NCBI GenBank assembly: GCA_029571425.1
Contig: JAKPSR010000037.1
Coordinates: 1 to 14,212 of the forward strand
DNA length: 14,212 bases
Source of the DNA: Spirochaetota bacterium
GTDB lineage: Bacteria > Spirochaetota > Spirochaetia > Treponematales > Treponemataceae
Reading direction: 5' to 3'
The position numbers and the translations under genes are program-made. Below, one piece after another: positions 7,940 through 13,810 of this stretch (position 1 is the first letter of the stretch; every line of letters starts with the position of its first letter). The notes beneath the pieces are model-generated. The model saw only the letters and a program-made list of their open reading frames with translations. It ran no database searches and was not told the origin of the DNA.

Positions 7940-8305
7940 TTAGGCTTGCTTTTCCGCGTCCACGACCGCGGTCATTAGTTCCTCGATCGTGAAGGGCTTC
8001 GGCAGTATCGCCATGACCCCAAATTGATGGGCAAGGACCTTGAAGGTTGACTTATTCATGTCGATCTTGCCCGAGGTAATGATGATCTTAAGATCGGGGT
8101 AGAGGCTGTGCAGGTCGAGGATTAAGTCCATCCCGCCTTGGCCGGGCAGGATTATATCGATGAGGGCGATGGCGGGGCGTTCCGTCGCAATCGCTTTTTT
8201 GGCGTCCTCGGCCGAGGTAACGACGGCATACCCGTTTTCCTCGAGGGCCATGCGCACCATCTCGGCGACTGAGCGATCATCATCGACGATAAGTATCTTA
8301 TTCAT
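7940..8305 (-). CDS. Stand-alone CheY-like response regulator receiver
   Basis: A protein of 121 residues, a single receiver domain without an output domain. The start is the ATG at 8305, because the conserved domain begins there (MNKILIVDDD); an in-frame GTG at 8368 would add 21 residues unlike the family. The acidic pocket is D8-D10, the phosphoacceptor is D50 in LIDIILPG, the switch threonine lies in IIITSGK and the conserved lysine in LPKPF. GGAG (8317-8320) is 11 bases upstream of the ATG, rather far. It lies 73 bases downstream of slyX and may be read from that gene's promoter or its own. No histidine kinase is in the window, so the partner is unknown; it could act in chemotaxis or a phosphorelay, or bind a diguanylate cyclase or phosphatase. 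It converges with the TrmH gene with a one-base gap. Confidence 0.92.
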   Translation of the reverse strand: MNKILIVDDDRSVAEMVRMALEENGYAVVTSAEDAKKAIATERPAIALIDIILPGQGGMDLILDLHSLYPDLKIIITSGKIDMNKSTFKVLAHQFGVMAILPKPFTIEELMTAVVDAEKQA

Positions 8306-8333
8306 CTGTTCAAAAACTCCAAAATCTGCCTTA

Positions 8334-8362
8334 AGGTTACCGCGTGTTGTCCAATCCGTCAA
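8334..8362 (-). promoter_or_regulatory. Weak candidate promoter for the receiver gene
   Basis: On the minus strand: TTGACG (8357-8362), 17-bp spacer, TAACCT (8334-8339; only three matches to the -10 consensus). The -35 overlaps an inverted repeat, GTCAA (8358-8362) and TTGAC (8370-8374) with a 7-base centre. It lies in the slyX-receiver gap and would give a leader of about 20-25 bases. Confidence 0.3.
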
Positions 8363-8378
8363 TGACACTTTGACAAAT

Positions 8379-8582
8379 TTAGTAATGAGGCGGGCGCGTT
8401 TGCGGGGTATCCCTCATTGAATCACCGATTTCGCCGAGTTTTTCCCGTAAGGTTTTATTCTCTGCGTTTAATCGATCGATTGCCTTTGTATGGGCGACAG
8501 AAAGCTCTTGTAGCGTATTCACGAAATCCTCAAGATAGGCAAGTTTTGTCTCAACCAAGGTAAGTCGATCTTCGGATTGCAT
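8379..8582 (-). CDS. slyX: SlyX family protein
   Basis: A protein of 67 residues, the usual SlyX length of about 70. It is a single heptad-rich helix (RLTLVETKLAYLEDFVNTLQ, then ELS...AIDRLNAENKTLREKL) predicted to form a coiled coil, ending in the family's hallmark PPHY. SlyX proteins are cytoplasmic and their role is unknown; the name reflects the E. coli gene's place next to slyD, and that neighbourhood is absent here. It lies downstream of tpx (107-base gap) and upstream of the receiver gene. No ribosome binding site precedes the ATG; a perfect TATAAT with a TGn extension lies 5 bases upstream, suggesting a leaderless mRNA. The gene and its flanks are clearly more AT-rich than neighbouring genes. 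Confidence 0.88.
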   Translation of the reverse strand: MQSEDRLTLVETKLAYLEDFVNTLQELSVAHTKAIDRLNAENKTLREKLGEIGDSMRDTPQTRPPHY

Positions 8583-8587
8583 ACGGG

Positions 8588-8596
8588 ATTATAGCA
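8588..8596 (-). promoter_or_regulatory. Extended -10 promoter of slyX, leaderless placement
   Basis: On the minus strand the sequence reads TGC then TATAAT, a perfect TGn-extended -10. Only CCCGT separates it from the ATG at 8582-8580, so transcription should start at or beside the A of the start codon. No -35 is convincing, which fits an extended -10 promoter. There is no room for a Shine-Dalgarno site. Confidence 0.6.
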
Positions 8597-8644
8597 TGTA
8601 ATGAAAAAAGATACAGGTAGTGTAGGATAGTGAACTATGGGTAA

Positions 8645-8668
8645 GGAGAAAAACTTTTTATTTTTCCC
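8645..8668 (-). terminator. AT-rich hairpin between tpx and slyX (possible weak terminator)
   Basis: In minus-strand RNA, GGGAAAAA pairs with UUUUUCUC (one G-U pair) around a 7-base loop. It lies 20-44 bases after the tpx stop. There is no U-run after the stem, so it is not a classic intrinsic terminator; it might slow or process the tpx transcript. Confidence 0.25.
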
Positions 8669-8688
8669 AGCGCGAACGGTGGTTTACC

Positions 8689-9198
8689 CTATTTTGCCCG
8701 CTGTACCGCCTGTAATGCCGCAGCATAACCCGGCTCGCTGGTGATTTCGGTAACCTGCTCGGTGTACGTTACCGTATCCGAAGAGTCAAGAACGACGATC
8801 GCGCGCGAAAGGATACCAGCAAGCGGCCCGTCGACCATCTCGACGCCCCAGGTTGCCCCAAAGGCCTTGTTGCGCATTTGCGATAGGGTAATGACTCTGG
8901 TCAATCCTTCTGCCGAGCAAAACCGGTTTTGCGCGAAGGGGAGGTCGCAGGACACGGTTAAGATGACCACGTTCTCCAGCTTTTGTACTTCGGCATCGAA
9001 TCGCCGCGCGCTCGCCGCGCATACCCCAGTGTCAAGGCTCGGCACGATATTAACTATCTTCTTGAATCCGGCGAAGTCGGCGAGGCTAACGTCGGAGAGA
9101 TCCTTTTTCGTTAAGCGGAAGTCAGGCGCCTTTGACCCAACCGCGGGAAGGTTTCCCTTCGTTCGAAAGGGACTGCCCTTGAATGTGATGTCTGCCAT
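8689..9198 (-). CDS. tpx: Thiol peroxidase (atypical 2-Cys peroxiredoxin)
   Basis: A protein of 169 residues, nearly the length of E. coli Tpx (168). It reduces hydrogen and alkyl hydroperoxides with electrons from thioredoxin. The peroxidatic cysteine is C60 in PSLDTGVC with T57, the resolving cysteine is C94 in DLPFAQNRFC, and the active-site arginine is R132 in SRAIVVLD, all in the expected Tpx places. An additional C84 lies just before the DLPFAQ motif. No signal peptide, so cytoplasmic here. AGGAGG (9207-9212) lies eight bases upstream of the ATG, the strongest ribosome binding site in the window, and a near-consensus promoter precedes it, suggesting high expression. It is divergent from the patatin gene and upstream of slyX. 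Confidence 0.97.
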   Translation of the reverse strand: MADITFKGSPFRTKGNLPAVGSKAPDFRLTKKDLSDVSLADFAGFKKIVNIVPSLDTGVCAASARRFDAEVQKLENVVILTVSCDLPFAQNRFCSAEGLTRVITLSQMRNKAFGATWGVEMVDGPLAGILSRAIVVLDSSDTVTYTEQVTEITSEPGYAAALQAVQRAK

Positions 9199-9233
9199 GG
9201 CTCTTTCCTCCTATTAGATATGTCTATGCCCTT

Positions 9234-9262
9234 AATATCGCTACGTGGAAGGTTTTTGTCAA
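9234..9262 (-). promoter_or_regulatory. Promoter of tpx
   Basis: On the minus strand: perfect -35 TTGACA (9257-9262), 17-bp spacer, -10 GATATT (9234-9239, four matches); TATTAA with a 19-bp spacer is an alternative. It leaves a leader of about 30 bases carrying AGGAGG. It overlaps the region just upstream of the patatin gene's -10, so the two promoters are nearly back to back. Confidence 0.6.
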
Positions 9263-9273
9263 AAGGCTTCTTT

Positions 9274-9279
9274 TATGAT
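9274..9279 (+). promoter_or_regulatory. Candidate -10 of the patatin operon, near-leaderless
   Basis: TATGAT lies 11 bases before the ATG at 9291. Transcription from it would give a leader of only a few bases, and no Shine-Dalgarno site is present in ACCTTGGGCGC. No clear -35 is found at 16-18 bp. Confidence 0.35.
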
Positions 9280-9290
9280 ACCTTGGGCGC

Positions 9291-10151
9291 ATGGAAAAGG
9301 AGACGTTGAACGGCGCCGCCCTCGTGCTTGAGGGCGGCGGCATGAGAGGGCTCTATACGGCGGGCGTTCTTGATCGCCTGATGGACTCAGGACTCTTTTT
9401 CGGGTACGTCATCGGCGTCTCGGCCGGGGCGAGTCACGCCTTTTCCTATTTATCCTGGCAGCGCGGGCGCTCGCGCCGCATCAACGTCGACTACTGCGAG
9501 CGACCGGACTACATGGGCCTTCGATGCCTTCTGCGCGAAGGATCGTTTTTCGGCATGGATTTGCTGTTTCGCCGCATCCCGTACGAACTTGATCCTTTTG
9601 ACTTCGGGGCGTACGCGCGGAATCCGGCTCGGTTCGAGATGGTGGTGACGAATCTCCGCACTGGCGCCGCCGAATATCGGGGCCCGCGCGACCCGGCCGA
9701 CGCGCTACGCGTCCTGCAGGCGTCCTGTTCGCTTCCCTTCGCCTCGCGGCCCGTCACGATCGATGGCGACCCTTTTCTCGATGGGGGGATCGCTGACTCA
9801 ATACCGGTTCGGCGCGTTCTTTCGCGCGGCACGGATCGCGTTGTCGTGGTTCGCACGCAGCCGCGCGATTTTCGTAAAGGGACTCCGGAGCATATGCGGT
9901 TGGCTCGTTTTCTATACCGGCGGTACCCCTTGTTCGTCCGCGCGATGGAGGAACGGAACGATCGATATAACGATGCTCTTAGCCTTGTCGAAGATCTTGA
10001 GCGTGAGGGGCGCGCCATCGTTATTAGCCCGCAGCCGCAACCGGGGCTCGATCGGCTCGAGCGCGATCCCGATCGGCTCGACTCGCTGTACCAGAGCGGA
10101 TACGCCGACATGGGCGCGGTCGAGGCTCGCGTGAGGGACTTCGCCCGATGA
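9291..10151 (+). CDS. Patatin-like phospholipase (YjjU/RssA type)
   Basis: A protein of 286 residues with the full patatin catalytic layout: oxyanion loop EGGGMRG (14-20), nucleophile elbow GVSAG (42-46, S44) and the catalytic aspartate in DGG (164-166, D164). ASCSLPF (144-150) is the conserved segment before the dyad aspartate. It should hydrolyse acyl esters of phospholipids or other lipids through a Ser-Asp dyad. There is no signal peptide or membrane segment, so it is a cytoplasmic or membrane-associated acyl hydrolase. LVLEGGGMRGLYTAGVLD and the 280-300 residue length match the bacterial YjjU-like group. It is the first gene of a three-gene unit, and its TGA overlaps the next ATG. The physiological substrate is unknown. 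Confidence 0.92.
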   Translation: MEKETLNGAALVLEGGGMRGLYTAGVLDRLMDSGLFFGYVIGVSAGASHAFSYLSWQRGRSRRINVDYCERPDYMGLRCLLREGSFFGMDLLFRRIPYELDPFDFGAYARNPARFEMVVTNLRTGAAEYRGPRDPADALRVLQASCSLPFASRPVTIDGDPFLDGGIADSIPVRRVLSRGTDRVVVVRTQPRDFRKGTPEHMRLARFLYRRYPLFVRAMEERNDRYNDALSLVEDLEREGRAIVISPQPQPGLDRLERDPDRLDSLYQSGYADMGAVEARVRDFAR

Positions 10152-11287
10152 GCGCCCGACGCCAGAACCGCCCGCCGTCCGTCGCATCGAAAGATTTCTC
10201 TCGGCTTCAGCGCGGCTTAACCGGGGGACGCGGCCTTATCGGCTCTTCATATCTTGAGGATGATGGAATGCTGCGCGCGTATCTCGCATATTATTGGCCG
10301 ATATCCCGCGCCCAAGCCCAACACGCCCTCGCGGTGACCGCCGCGCTTGAAGAGATGCGGGGGCGCGCCTCCCTTCCCCCACGCCGGGTCGTCGATGCGG
10401 GATCTGGTCCAGGGCCGGTCGCCGCCGCCTTCGCCGACGCGGGCGCCGTTTCTTTCGTACTCGTCGACCAAAGCGTCCGTGCCCTCGAGCTCGCGCGCGA
10501 GAGGCTGTCCTTCGGGCGAGCCCACCCGATTGAGATCGACGCGGTGAAAGCGGACCTTGAGCGCGTCTGTCTCGACGACCTTCCGCGTGGCGACGGCGCG
10601 GATTGGCTGAGTTTCGGGCACTCCCTAAATGAGCTGTATGTCGATCGCGAGGACCGGATCGAGCGTCGCGCGGAACTCGTCGTTCGCCTCGCCGGTTCGC
10701 TCGCCCCGGGCGGCAGGGTGCTCATCATCGAGCCAGCCCTGCTTGGCACGAGTCGCGACACCCTCGCCCTTCGGGATCTTCTCGTCTCGCGGGGATGGCG
10801 TGTCGTCGCTCCTTGCGTAGGACGCGGCATCCTTCCTTGCCCGGCGCTCGCGGCGGGACCCGCGCATACATGCCACGAGACCGTGCCCTGGCGCGCGCCG
10901 CCCGAGACCGCGGCCCTCGCCGCGGGCCTTGGGCTCGATCGCGATTGGGTTAAGATGACGTGGTTCGTTCTCGAGCCGCCGGTCGGGGTCGACGGTGTCG
11001 CGCATGACCTCGACGCCGTGGCCTTGCGCGTCGTCTCGGATCCGATGCTGAACAAGGCCGGCCGCGTGCGGCGTCTTCTCTGCGGCGCCGCGGGCCGCGT
11101 CCCGTACTCGGTCGCGCCCGACGCGAGCGGTACGCACGGCGCGTTCGAGGGTCTCGCGCGCGGCGACATCGTCGCCGTCGAGGGCGCCCAGCGGCGCGAG
11201 GGCGGGTGGGGCATCGTCGAGGGCACGCGGACGCGCGTCTTGCTCGCGGCCGCCGAAGCGATGTCTGCGAAGGGAGGGAAAACGTAA
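10148..11287 (+). CDS. Rsm22/METTL17-like ribosome-associated methyltransferase-fold protein
   Basis: A protein of 379 residues; its ATG overlaps the patatin stop (ATGA). It has a class I SAM-dependent methyltransferase fold: motif I VVDAGSGPG (81-89), an acidic strand end LVDQ (105-108), and FGHSLNEL (156-163), which corresponds to the conserved H-x-LNEL of the Rsm22 family. The N-terminal AYLAYYWPISRAQ (44-56) matches the family's AYL...R.PATYAA region. Four cysteines fall where METTL17/Rsm22 proteins hold their cluster ligands: C223 (APC), C231 (LPCP), C242 (TCH) and C312 (LLCG). Family knowledge: Rsm22/METTL17 bind the small ribosomal subunit during assembly, and METTL17 carries a 4Fe-4S cluster. 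The C-terminal 310-370 is a small beta domain. Whether it methylates RNA or is a structural assembly factor is open. Confidence 0.8.
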   Translation: MSARRQNRPPSVASKDFSRLQRGLTGGRGLIGSSYLEDDGMLRAYLAYYWPISRAQAQHALAVTAALEEMRGRASLPPRRVVDAGSGPGPVAAAFADAGAVSFVLVDQSVRALELARERLSFGRAHPIEIDAVKADLERVCLDDLPRGDGADWLSFGHSLNELYVDREDRIERRAELVVRLAGSLAPGGRVLIIEPALLGTSRDTLALRDLLVSRGWRVVAPCVGRGILPCPALAAGPAHTCHETVPWRAPPETAALAAGLGLDRDWVKMTWFVLEPPVGVDGVAHDLDAVALRVVSDPMLNKAGRVRRLLCGAAGRVPYSVAPDASGTHGAFEGLARGDIVAVEGAQRREGGWGIVEGTRTRVLLAAAEAMSAKGGKT

Positions 11288-11617
11288 ATGAACGTAATCG
11301 TATACGGGACCAAGCGGTGCGCGGAGACGCGGAAGGCGATGCGCTTCTTTCAGGAGCGGCGTATACAGGCGCATTTCCGCGACGTGGTCGCCGAGCCTCT
11401 GAGCGCGGGCGAGCTGCGAAACCTCGCCAACGGCCGCGACGCCGGGGAGCTACTCGATACTGGGTCGGCTCGTTACGTGAAGCGCGGAATGGCCTTCATG
11501 GAATTCGACCCGATCGAGGAGCTGGAGCGCGATCCCGCCCTTCTCGCGACCCCGATCGTGCGCGTGGATCGACGGTTCTTCGTTAGGCCGGTCCTCGAGG
11601 ACTTGCCGTTGTCCTGA
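11288..11617 (+). CDS. ArsC/Spx-family thioredoxin-fold protein
   Basis: A protein of 109 residues, typical for the ArsC/Spx/YffB group. The single cysteine C11 lies in YGTKRCAETRKA, giving the C-x3-R pattern (C11, R15) of glutathione-dependent ArsC; there is no CXXC as in Gram-positive Spx. TPIVR (88-92) near the C-terminus corresponds to the RPI/RP loop of ArsC. It could be an arsenate-reductase-like or glutaredoxin-like thiol enzyme; with no ars genes nearby, arsenate reduction is doubtful. Its ATG follows directly on the stop of the Rsm22-like gene, with GGGAGG (11272-11277) inside the end of that gene as ribosome binding site. It ends the operon and converges with the FAD oxidoreductase gene, 31 bases apart, with no clear terminator. 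Confidence 0.85.
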   Translation: MNVIVYGTKRCAETRKAMRFFQERRIQAHFRDVVAEPLSAGELRNLANGRDAGELLDTGSARYVKRGMAFMEFDPIEELERDPALLATPIVRVDRRFFVRPVLEDLPLS

Positions 11618-11648
11618 GGACCCGCCGCCGAAGACCGCCGGCCCACCG

Positions 11649-13151
11649 TTACGATGCGGCGACTTTAAAGGCCTTGCCGTCGCGGGAGCAGAGTATCCAC
11701 GCGAGGTCGCGCCCGCTTGAGACCGCGTTGGGGATGCCGCCGCCGGGCTGTACCCATTGCCCGATCATGTAGAAATTCTTGAGTCCGGGCAACGTTTTGC
11801 GCACGCGGGTGGTCGTCGCGCGCGGGGTGAGCCTCCATCCTTCGTAAGACCCTCGCCAGTTTCCCGTATACCTCTCGAAAGTGAGCGGCGTCGCGACATC
11901 GGTCATCTCGATATCGGCGCTGATGCCGGGATAAAATTCCTCCAACGCCCCGATAAGGGTTTTGGCGATGAGGGCCTTCTCGCGATCGTAGGCGGCGCGA
12001 TCAGCCGAGAGGCGCTTCCAATAGTCGTAGTCCGAGCTGTACATGATCTCGATCACGCTTTTGCCGGCCGGCGCGAGGCTCGGGTCGTAGCAATATTGTT
12101 TAACGCCCAATTTCGTGTGCGTTTTGCCCTCGACCGAGATCGGCTTCTTAAGGGCTCGTACGGCCTGATGCGGCTCTGCGGAAAGGTCGCGCGCGACGCC
12201 GAGTGAGAGTATCAGCAGCGGTTCGAAGATCGGGAAGGTCTCGTACATGCGGCGGAGCGCGCGGGTGACGTATCTTCCCTTAAGCATGTCGAAGAGGGTC
12301 GCATGCCCGTCGGCGGCCGAGACGACGATGTCGGCGGGAACCTTCTCGCCGTTCGCGAGGACGACGCCTACCGCTTTTCCGCCCTTGACGCTAATTTCGG
12401 AGACCGACGCCCCGTAGCGAATCGAGCCGCCGAGGTTGAGATACCGTCTCTCGACGCGCTTCGCGAGCGCGAGGGAGCCGCCGACCGGGTACCCGCCGTC
12501 CCCGGCGTGCTGCCACGCGAGCATCATGGCGGCGCCCAAGGCGCTGAAATCAGGCATGTCCCCGAAGAGCCCCGCGATTCCCTCGCGGAGGCGAGGGCTC
12601 TTGAATCGCGTCGCGTACTCGGCAAGGGTGATCTTACCCAGTTCCTTGTAATCCGCGTAGAATGGCTTCATCGTCGCGAAGAAGGAGAACATGTCCCTGA
12701 TGCCCATGAGCTCGACGGGTTTCTCGGGGAACGGAAAGTCGGCGAGTCGCTTGATCCGCGCTACGAGGTCCTCGATCGCGCACGCGTCCTCCGGGGCGAT
12801 TTCGAGCATGTGCTCGCGCAGGCGGTCCGCGTTGCCGTAGACGATGAAGGGCGCGGCGTTTCCCGCGGGGCCGGTGTCGATTCGGGTGAAGACATCGTGG
12901 TGAACGATCGGCGTTCCGTCCAGGGCGCCGATCTCGCGAAGGAGCCTGTTGCTCGGCGTGCCATCCTTCGTGCCGATGAGCCAATGGATGCACCCGTCGA
13001 CGTGATAGCCGCCGCGGCTCCACCCCGTGCAGAGCCCGCCGGGAACCGTGTGCCGCTCGAGTATCTGAACTTCGTACCCGTTCATTCGGGCGTAGATGCC
13101 GGCTGAGAGACCGGCGAGACCGCCTCCGACGATGACGATTTTCTTTGCCAT
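11649..13151 (-). CDS. Phytoene-desaturase-like FAD-dependent oxidoreductase
   Basis: A protein of 500 residues of the CrtI/amine-oxidase superfamily. The FAD-binding Rossmann fold is at the very N-terminus: IVGGGLAGLSAGIYA (7-21) ending at E32, followed by PGGLCTGW (37-44), the typical motif after the dinucleotide site. The C-terminal FAD/substrate motif is MIGQWVQPGGGIPNAVSSGR (462-481). Such proteins desaturate, saturate or isomerise carotenoids, retinol or other long hydrophobic chains. No phytoene synthase or other carotenoid gene is in the window, so carotenoid work is not supported. GAGGAG (13157-13162) lies five bases before the ATG, and the start shares one base with the stop of the upstream gene (TAATG). 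It is the last gene of a PaaX-like regulator operon. The superfamily call is firm; the substrate is unknown. Confidence 0.88.
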   Translation of the reverse strand: MAKKIVIVGGGLAGLSAGIYARMNGYEVQILERHTVPGGLCTGWSRGGYHVDGCIHWLIGTKDGTPSNRLLREIGALDGTPIVHHDVFTRIDTGPAGNAAPFIVYGNADRLREHMLEIAPEDACAIEDLVARIKRLADFPFPEKPVELMGIRDMFSFFATMKPFYADYKELGKITLAEYATRFKSPRLREGIAGLFGDMPDFSALGAAMMLAWQHAGDGGYPVGGSLALAKRVERRYLNLGGSIRYGASVSEISVKGGKAVGVVLANGEKVPADIVVSAADGHATLFDMLKGRYVTRALRRMYETFPIFEPLLILSLGVARDLSAEPHQAVRALKKPISVEGKTHTKLGVKQYCYDPSLAPAGKSVIEIMYSSDYDYWKRLSADRAAYDREKALIAKTLIGALEEFYPGISADIEMTDVATPLTFERYTGNWRGSYEGWRLTPRATTTRVRKTLPGLKNFYMIGQWVQPGGGIPNAVSSGRDLAWILCSRDGKAFKVAAS

Positions 13152-13810
13152 TATCGCTCCTCCTCGATGAGCTCGAGGGTCAGGTCGGCCGATCCAGGGC
13201 CGCTTTCCTTTCCCTCGTATCGAATCATCATTCCGTCAGACGAGCGGAACCAATAGCGCATGCTGAAAAAAGCGGCGGGAACTCCCGACACCGTGACGCG
13301 AACGAGAATCGCCGGGACCTCGGCACCGCACGATGAGACGCTTTCCTCGCCGATTCTCGTTGCCGTCATCTTATACGCCTTTCCGTTGTCCGGGTTGATG
13401 ATCCAGAATTCCGTCTTTTCCGTACCTGAGCGAGCGAAGGCGGCGAGCCCGAGGGGAACGGATCCATACCACGGTAAGGCATCGACGCGAGCGGGTTTTC
13501 GTTTTGCCTTGACGCCTGTCCCTCGGGCCGTGACTTCGGTTCCCTCACGGGTGAACACGGTTTCGGATCCGTCCGCGCGAAGGATGCGCCATTCCTTCGT
13601 CGCGCAGTCGCCGTCAAGAACGAAGCGGTGCTTTGCGCCGTCGGAGGATCCTTCGGCATTCACGATGCGATTTTCCCCATCGGGGGCGATCGTGACCGTT
13701 TGCGCGTTGCCGTGGCTGTCGGGGGTTTGCCGGTCAACATAGCGTTCCGCCGAGAGTCCCGCCTTCGCGGCGACCAGGAACGCGATCAGCGTCCAGAATC
13801 GATTGTTCAT
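13151..13810 (-). CDS. Secreted or periplasmic protein of unknown function
   Basis: A protein of 219 residues that I do not recognise. MNNRFWTLIAFLVAAKAGLS-A followed by ERYVD is a clear type I signal peptide with a likely cut after A21; no lipobox cysteine. The mature part is beta-strand-rich with short alternating hydrophobic/polar strands and no helical domain, and it holds two cysteines (C69 and one in SSCGAE) that could form a disulfide. The layout recalls periplasmic DUF3108 or LolA-like beta proteins that handle lipids, but I see no diagnostic motif. AAGGAG (13816-13821) lies five bases before the ATG, which overlaps the stop of the PaaX-like gene (ATGA); its own TAA overlaps the start of the FAD oxidoreductase. 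The coupling suggests these three work on one pathway. Confidence 0.8.
   Translation of the reverse strand: MNNRFWTLIAFLVAAKAGLSAERYVDRQTPDSHGNAQTVTIAPDGENRIVNAEGSSDGAKHRFVLDGDCATKEWRILRADGSETVFTREGTEVTARGTGVKAKRKPARVDALPWYGSVPLGLAAFARSGTEKTEFWIINPDNGKAYKMTATRIGEESVSSCGAEVPAILVRVTVSGVPAAFFSMRYWFRSSDGMMIRYEGKESGPGSADLTLELIEEER

Noticed and set aside
11611..11621. GTCCTGAGGAC palindrome at the end of the ArsC/Spx-like gene as a terminator
   Set aside because: The arms are only 5 bases, they overlap the stop codon and no T-run follows in either direction.
11621..11645. CCGCCG repeats in the convergent gap as a terminator stem
   Set aside because: The copies are direct, not inverted, so they form no stable hairpin, and no T-run is present.
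12303..13106. A 267-codon plus-strand open frame opposite the FAD oxidoreductase
   Set aside because: Its charged, low-complexity product matches no family and mirrors the codon bias of the real gene on the other strand.
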